NCBI RefSeq assembly: GCF_003053565.1
Contig: NZ_QAXS01000014.1
Coordinates: forward strand, 1 to 60,626
DNA: 60,626 nucleotides
Direction of reading: 5' to 3'
Source of the DNA: Halanaerobium saccharolyticum
Lineage (GTDB): Bacteria; Bacillota; Halanaerobiia; Halanaerobiales; Halanaerobiaceae
Part shown: one piece after another, positions 56,241 to 60,626 of the stretch
How positions within the stretch are numbered: position 1 is the first letter of the stretch
Layout: each line of letters opens with the position of its first letter
The notes under the pieces: generated by a model
The model's database searches: none
Told to the model about the DNA's origin: nothing
The model's input: only the letters and a program-made list of their open reading frames with translations
Program-made: the position numbers and the translations under genes

Positions 56241-56730
56241 AAGATTTTTAATATGTTTTCATTATTAATTTTAACTGAGATTTTACTTTCTATTTTTTCT
56301 CCTAAAGATAAAATACTTTGATCAGTAAAATCAGTATTATCTTTAAGAAGTTCTGGACTAACCTGTAGTATTATATGTTTCGAGGATAAATGATTAAAAT
56401 CAGAAATAGCATGAGGCTTTAACATTGGTATGAATACTAAATCGCCTTTCTGACACATTTTTGATTTACCATCAATAAAGATTTCTATTTTTCCTTCAAT
56501 AATATAAATCAATTCTAAATGCGTATGACAATGATTTGGAAAACCAGGTTTGATAGTATCATAGACAAAACAACTTATTTTCTTCTTATTTTCTTTGTCT
56601 TTTTCTTGCAAATTTTCTTCATAAAACATTATAACTAATCCCTTCTTGAACTATTAACTCAATAAATTAAACCATATAGTCAAATAAAATAAAAATAAAT
56701 TTTAAGCTAAGATAAAAATAACTCAATTCA

Positions 56731-56805
56731 CTTAATTTAAGTATTAATTTAAGTTTTAAATCAACCCTTATAACTATTATTCACCACTCATTCAGAAATA
56801 CCTGC
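56731..56805 (-). promoter_or_regulatory. Shared-family promoter, copy D (split AraC gene)
   Basis: The 35-bp block (56731-56765) reads CTTAATTTAAG, ATTAATTTAAG, TTTAAATCAAC on the plus strand. ACCTGC follows at 56800-56805, here part of the palindrome CCTGCAGG. The block is 102 bp upstream of the AraC start. Confidence 0.75.
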
Positions 56806-56888
56806 AGGAATTTTAAAAATTTTGTTTTTTAACCAAATTAAAAAAAGACCCCCATTTTACTGGCAGCCTTTTAAAATATCAGTAACAC

Positions 56889-58502
56889 CTATTTGTTTTT
56901 TTCCTCATATTCACTGGGAGTCATTCCTTCTAAATCTTTAAATACCTTAAAAAAATAATTGTAATTATTAAATCCAACCAGGTTAACTATTTCTTTAATA
57001 TTTTTATCTCCAGATCGAATCATTTCTTTTGCTTTTTTAATCCTCAGCTGATTTAAATAATCACTAAAACCCAGTCCACACTCTTCTTTAATTTTTCTGC
57101 TCAGATAAGAATAACTGACCCCAATCTCTTCAGCAACCTGGCTTAAAGTTAAATCCTTTTGATAATTTCTGTCAAGAAAAAGTAGTGTCTGATTAATTAA
57201 AGTCGAATAATTATTTTTCTCTTCTAATTCTCGAAGCAGATTTTTATAAGTTCTAAAAATCCAGACTTTAAATTCTGTCAGTGAACTTAAATTTTCTAAT
57301 TTCTGATAAGGATTTCCCTTTTCCTCAAAAATTCTTTCAGCATTTAGAGACTTATCTTTGATACTGCTGTTGACAATATTGATCAGAGAAATAAGGGTCA
57401 TCTTTAAAACTGACAATCCCGGCTTTATTCTTGCTATTTCAGCAAATAAGTCATCCAACTCATTTAAGAGAGCGTCAGTATTTTTTTCTTCAACATATTT
57501 AACCAATAATTTTTCTCTTTTTATGTCCAGATTAAATGTCTGATTATCAATTCTATTATTCTGATTTTGATAGACAATCATATCCTGACCCTGGTAAAAT
57601 TTGTTTTCCAGTAATTCTGCAGTCTGCTGATAATTCTCTGCAATCTCAAGCGGTGTCGGCAAAATTTTACTGACTGCAAAGCTGGCTGTAATATTTAAAT
57701 AATTTTTTAAAGCAGATTTAATTCTATTAATTGCAGAAGTAGTACTATTATTGATTTTTAGCTCACTGTTATCCTCAAATGAAAACAAAAAGAGAAAGTT
57801 CTTTTCATCTTTCAAAACTGCAAATGAGCTGCCATTTTCTTTCAAAATTTCATCTGCCATATTAATAAAAGATCTCTTAATGTTAAGAAGTTTGGAGCCT
57901 GAGTACTTCTGCTGCAGGTCTTGATAATTATCAAATTGTCCGACTGTAATCACAATATTTTTCAGCTTAAAATTAATAGAAAGTAATTCTATCTGTTTTT
58001 TCAAGTCCTGCTTACTGTTAAAATGACCCCTTACCAGCTTCTCAGCAAAATTTTGAATCAGAATATTTTTTTGATCTACAAAAAAACTTTCTTCAAAAAT
58101 ATCACTATTTTTCACCTGATTATTCTCTATAATCTTTACTTTAATTCCAATAAGCAATTTTTTTAAGCTGTCCTGCCTCAATTCATGTTTTAAGATATAA
58201 TCTTCTGCCCCGGCTTTTAAACTTTTTTTAACATAATCAAACTCCTTATAGCCACTTAAGGCAATGGATTTAATTTCAGGATAATTTTCAGCAGCAAATT
58301 TAATCAGATCAGCCCCGCTTTTACCTGGCATTTTCATATCAGTAATAATAATATCGATTTTTTCTTCTGCTAATGCTTTTTCAGCTGCTTCCACATTTTT
58401 AATCTGTTCAGATATTTGAAAACCCTCCTGATTCCAGTCAATTATATTTTTTAGGTGGGTATAATCAAAAATATCGTCTTCAACTATCATTACTTTCAGC
58501 AT
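56889..58502 (-). CDS. Two-component response regulator, AraC type (YesN-like)
   Basis: A 537-residue regulator. The receiver domain (1-120) has acidic pocket EDD at 8-10, phospho-acceptor Asp55 in IIITDMKMPG, and Lys in DYILKHELRQ. A long middle region (about 140-420) is typical of YesN proteins. The C-terminal AraC double helix-turn-helix (about 435-535) contains LSQVAEEIGVSYSYLSRKIK (shown to SRKIK) and IKEIVNLVGFNNYNYFFKVFK (shown to YFFKVF). It follows its kinase gene by 54 bp and is intact, while the kinase is not. Such pairs commonly control sugar-oligomer uptake operons. It is an alternative regulator for the four-promoter family. Confidence 0.93.
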   Translation of the reverse strand: MLKVMIVEDDIFDYTHLKNIIDWNQEGFQISEQIKNVEAAEKALAEEKIDIIITDMKMPGKSGADLIKFAAENYPEIKSIALSGYKEFDYVKKSLKAGAEDYILKHELRQDSLKKLLIGIKVKIIENNQVKNSDIFEESFFVDQKNILIQNFAEKLVRGHFNSKQDLKKQIELLSINFKLKNIVITVGQFDNYQDLQQKYSGSKLLNIKRSFINMADEILKENGSSFAVLKDEKNFLFLFSFEDNSELKINNSTTSAINRIKSALKNYLNITASFAVSKILPTPLEIAENYQQTAELLENKFYQGQDMIVYQNQNNRIDNQTFNLDIKREKLLVKYVEEKNTDALLNELDDLFAEIARIKPGLSVLKMTLISLINIVNSSIKDKSLNAERIFEEKGNPYQKLENLSSLTEFKVWIFRTYKNLLRELEEKNNYSTLINQTLLFLDRNYQKDLTLSQVAEEIGVSYSYLSRKIKEECGLGFSDYLNQLRIKKAKEMIRSGDKNIKEIVNLVGFNNYNYFFKVFKDLEGMTPSEYEEKNK

Positions 58503-58556
58503 TTTGAATATCCTTTCTAAAACAAATTAGTTATCCAGCTATCTCATCAACTGAAT

Positions 58557-60118
58557 TTAGTATATTTCAGGCAAAATGATTTTAACCGTTGTAAAATAGC
58601 CCTTTAAGCTTTCGATTTCAATTCCATACTCACGGCCAAAATAAAGCTCTATTCTTTCTTTTACATTATTAATCCCAATTCCTGAAAACTGTCCTTTGTT
58701 CATCTTATTTTCACTCAACAAATCTTTAATTTCCTGCTCAGTCATCCCGATACCGTCATCGGTGATTGTGAAAATAACCTGCTCATTTTGGGTAAAACCT
58801 TTGATTTCAATTAATCCCTGCCCACTTTTACCACTGATGCCGTGAATAATTGAATTCTCTACAACCGGCTGCAGTAAAAACCGGGGTATTTTGTAATTCA
58901 TTAAGTTCTCTTCTATCTCAAATTTAACTTCAAATTTATTATGCAGCCGGAACTGCTGGATATTTAAATAGCTTTTTAAATATTCCACTTCTTTTGCCAC
59001 AGTAATAAAATCTTCTTTATTGTTCATACTCAAATGCAGCAGGTTGATTACTGAAGAAAGAAAGTTTTCCAGATTATCTGCATTCTGCATATCTGCCAGC
59101 AGCCGGGCAGTATTTAAAATATTTGAGAGAAAATGAGGATTTATTTGAGCCTGAAGTGCTTTAAACTCCAGATCATTTTTCTGTTTTTCATTTTCTTTTA
59201 CATCTTCCACCAGTTCTTTTAGTTCAACCACCATTTGATTAAAGTTTGAACTGGCAGCTGCCAGCTCATCCTGAGCCTGATCATCAATTTGCACCTCTAA
59301 ATTTCCTTCTTCAACCTGATTCATAGCCTCAACTAAATTATTTAGTGGATCCGATATACTTCTGGTAAATATATAGGACAAAAATACGGCCAGCAGAAAA
59401 ATAATTAAACTTACTCCCATTATATCTTTAGCGATCTGACCGGTTTCTCTATTTAAATAAGAAAAGGGAATTGTACTTACAATATACCAGTCTGTATTTT
59501 TAAGAGGAGCATAGGCAGTCAGATTTCTCTGCTCAGCAATTGTTAATTAAAAACTTTCATTTTCAGAATCAGGATTTGCTTTGATTCTCTGAATCAGCTG
59601 TTCTTCTGGATACTTTTCGTTGAAATTAATACTATTATTTCGTGTTGAAACAACTATCCCTTCCGAATTAACTATAAAGATTTCAGTTCCCTCTCCTAAA
59701 TCAATATTCCGATAAACATCAGAAAATAGATTTTCATTAATCCTGATAAGAATTGAGCCCAGTTTTCTTCCCTCATACAATTCTTTGATTGTCCGGCCGA
59801 TAATAATACCATATGATTTCTCAGGTGTGTTTTCAGGATAGACCCTGCTTACCTGATGCAGCTCATCTCTAAAATCCACTGCTTTCCAGACTGGAGCACC
59901 ATTTTTGGCTTCAATTTCTGAAAGTAAGATTTCTCGAAAATTATCTTTAAAGGTTAAAGTAAAGCCGGTATCTCCATAGGCAATAATTTTATCACCCTGG
60001 TCAGTAAATAATTGAACATCAGAAATATATTCAGAAAAAGAAAACTTACGCACCATATCTTCCCGCATTCTGTATCTGGCATCATAAACCTCCCAGTCAC
60101 TCAACTGCTCATAATTAC
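58557..60118 (-). pseudogene. YesM-type sensor histidine kinase, truncated and interrupted by a stop codon
   Basis: The 3' part (59546-58557) encodes a transmembrane helix, HAMP (SDPLNNLVEAMNQVEEGNL), the His-kinase box with phospho-acceptor His in QINPHFLSNILN, and an ATPase domain (ITDDGIGM, GIGINNVKERI). The 5' part (60118-59550) encodes a Cache-type extracytoplasmic sensor. Both are in one frame, separated by a single TAA at 59547-59549. Translation reads through as ...SENESF-stop-LTIAEQRNLTAYAPL, with no other lesion there. The 5' end, with the first transmembrane helix, is lost where an IS200/IS605-type element begins at about 60119. The partner response regulator gene lies 54 bp downstream. 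A sequencing error at the TAA is possible but would not restore the missing N-terminus. Confidence 0.88.
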
Positions 60119-60626
60119 CTAATTTAGCCGAGAAAGCCCCGCTTATGCTAATGGGCGGGGATGAATCGGCTAATTTATAGTTGAAAAAGCTTTTTCTTTG
60201 TTGAACATTTGTTCTTTCAATGGTATAATATACTTAGTAATAAAGTTTTTTGCATCGGCTTAAAATATCATTGATATTAATAATTATTGAAAAAGGTGTT
60301 TGATATGCAATTAACATATGTGCTGGAGTTATTAAAACTAACTAAAAGAAAAGAAAATATATTCTTAAATAATATTGCTGAAGTAGTTAAGAATCGTCAG
60401 GCTGTCGCTACCAAGCTTAAAACAGGAGAAACTAAATTGAGTTCTGCTGACTTTAAGGATATAAACCTCCCTGCACTGAGCCTTCATTATAAACGCAAGG
60501 TCGGCCCAGCACTAGGTCATCGAGACCGTCGCTGCTGTTAAAAATCAGAATATTAGAGAAGTTAAAGCACTTTATAAACAGTTTTTAAAGTCTAACTCTA
60601 AAAAAGAAAATATAGAGTTCAAAGCT
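60119..60626 (+). mobile_element. IS200/IS605-type element, left part
   Basis: Sequence homologous to the kinase stops after TTAC (60115-60118), a target known for IS608-type elements. A large imperfect hairpin follows: AGCCGA/TCGGCT outside and CCCCGC/GCGGGG inside (about 60126-60175). This resembles the structured left ends recognised by single-strand transposases. A TnpB-like reading frame follows on the plus strand and the window ends within it. Confidence 0.65.
60305..60626 (+). pseudogene. TnpB-like (IS605 OrfB) gene, 5' part, frame-disrupted
   Basis: The ATG at 60305 follows AAGGTG. It opens a frame with the typical TnpB beginning (MQLTYVLELLKLTKRKENIF ... LSSADFKDINLPA), which ends at 60541. 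A TnpB-like continuation (VIETVAAVKNQNIREVKAL...) appears in another frame from about 60513 to the window end. Between them is a stretch of about 40 bases, richer in G and C than its surroundings, that breaks the protein. The gene is cut by the window edge, so its length, RuvC residues and any guide RNA at its 3' end cannot be judged. Confidence 0.6.

Larger units (their letters stand above)
54304..56629 (-). pseudogene. AraC family transcriptional regulator split by an ISL3-type insertion
   Basis: The 5' part (56629-56241) encodes a cupin-type sensor domain (HCHTHLELIYIIEGKIEIFIDG, shown to EGK...). The 3' part (54823-54304) encodes the dimer region and the AraC double helix-turn-helix (GAEIANMSYYNFSRTFKRLLG, shown to FSRTFK; SITEIASLLNFGNISYFNRIFKK, shown to NISYFN). 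Removing the IS and one copy of its 8-bp target duplicate joins both parts in one frame, giving about 302 aa with ...ENILKILLKMQHISED... at the join. The gene carries promoter copy D, so it is the prime candidate for the regulator of that promoter family. As it stands it should not make a full protein. A short protein with the two DNA-binding helices could still be made from an internal start near 54879, which lies inside IS-derived sequence. Confidence 0.92.

Overview
The window is AT-rich, low-GC Firmicute-type DNA carrying a large hemicellulose (glucuronoxylan) utilisation cluster. Three things suggest a diderm fermentative Firmicute of the Halanaerobiales type. There is an outer-membrane beta-barrel protein with a C-terminal Phe (4932-5477). 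The solute-binding proteins of all four ABC importers have Ala-X-Ala signal-peptidase I sites and no lipobox Cys, as expected for a true periplasm. Codon use and Shine-Dalgarno sequences are clostridial. This assignment is an inference; no rRNA or marker gene is present.

Layout, left to right (nearly everything is on the minus strand). 1-95 is the end of an ISL3-type element whose transposase lies outside the window. 353-4313 holds a LacI regulator and a type I pullulanase whose 5' part is frameshifted. 4716-10412 holds a small XapX protein, the OM barrel protein, an EAL-HDOD protein, a chemoreceptor and an aldose 1-epimerase. 10539-22321 is the first xylan block: oppA-B-C-D-F oligosaccharide importer, mannonate dehydratase, GH67 alpha-glucuronidase and GH3 beta-xylosidase, next to a GntR regulator. 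23388-35043 is the second block: SGNH esterase, aldo/keto reductase, secreted CBM22-GH10-CBM9-CBM9 xylanase, an LplABC-type aldouronate importer, GH8 exo-oligoxylanase and a LacI regulator. 35233-40473 holds xylose isomerase and the XylFGH xylose importer. 40690-52570 holds a second GH3, a MalEFG-type importer, a sugar-acid aldolase/dehydratase pair, a GH120 beta-xylosidase and a GH43 enzyme. 52747-60626 is a damaged regulatory region: an IS1182-type element, an AraC regulator split by an ISL3 element, an intact YesN-type response regulator, and a YesM-type kinase broken by a stop codon and an IS200/IS605 insertion.

How the genes work together. The secreted GH10 enzyme cuts glucuronoxylan. 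Opp and Lpl importers take up (methylglucurono)xylo-oligosaccharides. Cytoplasmic GH67, GH8, GH3, GH43, GH120 and an esterase trim them to xylose, arabinose and glucuronate. Xylose enters through XylA, uronate through the UxuA branch. The arrangement resembles the aldouronate-utilisation loci known from Paenibacillus.

The most striking non-coding signal is a family of four near-identical promoters. Each has a 35-bp triple AT repeat plus a TCCTGC-type box at constant spacing. They precede xylA, xylF, the MalE-type binding protein and the AraC gene that the IS has split. A second shared operator, AAACCGGTTT, links the LacI gene at 34048-35043 to the GH8 gene and the opp operon 12 kb away. Two same-orientation ISL3 ends bracket about 54.7 kb containing the whole cluster.
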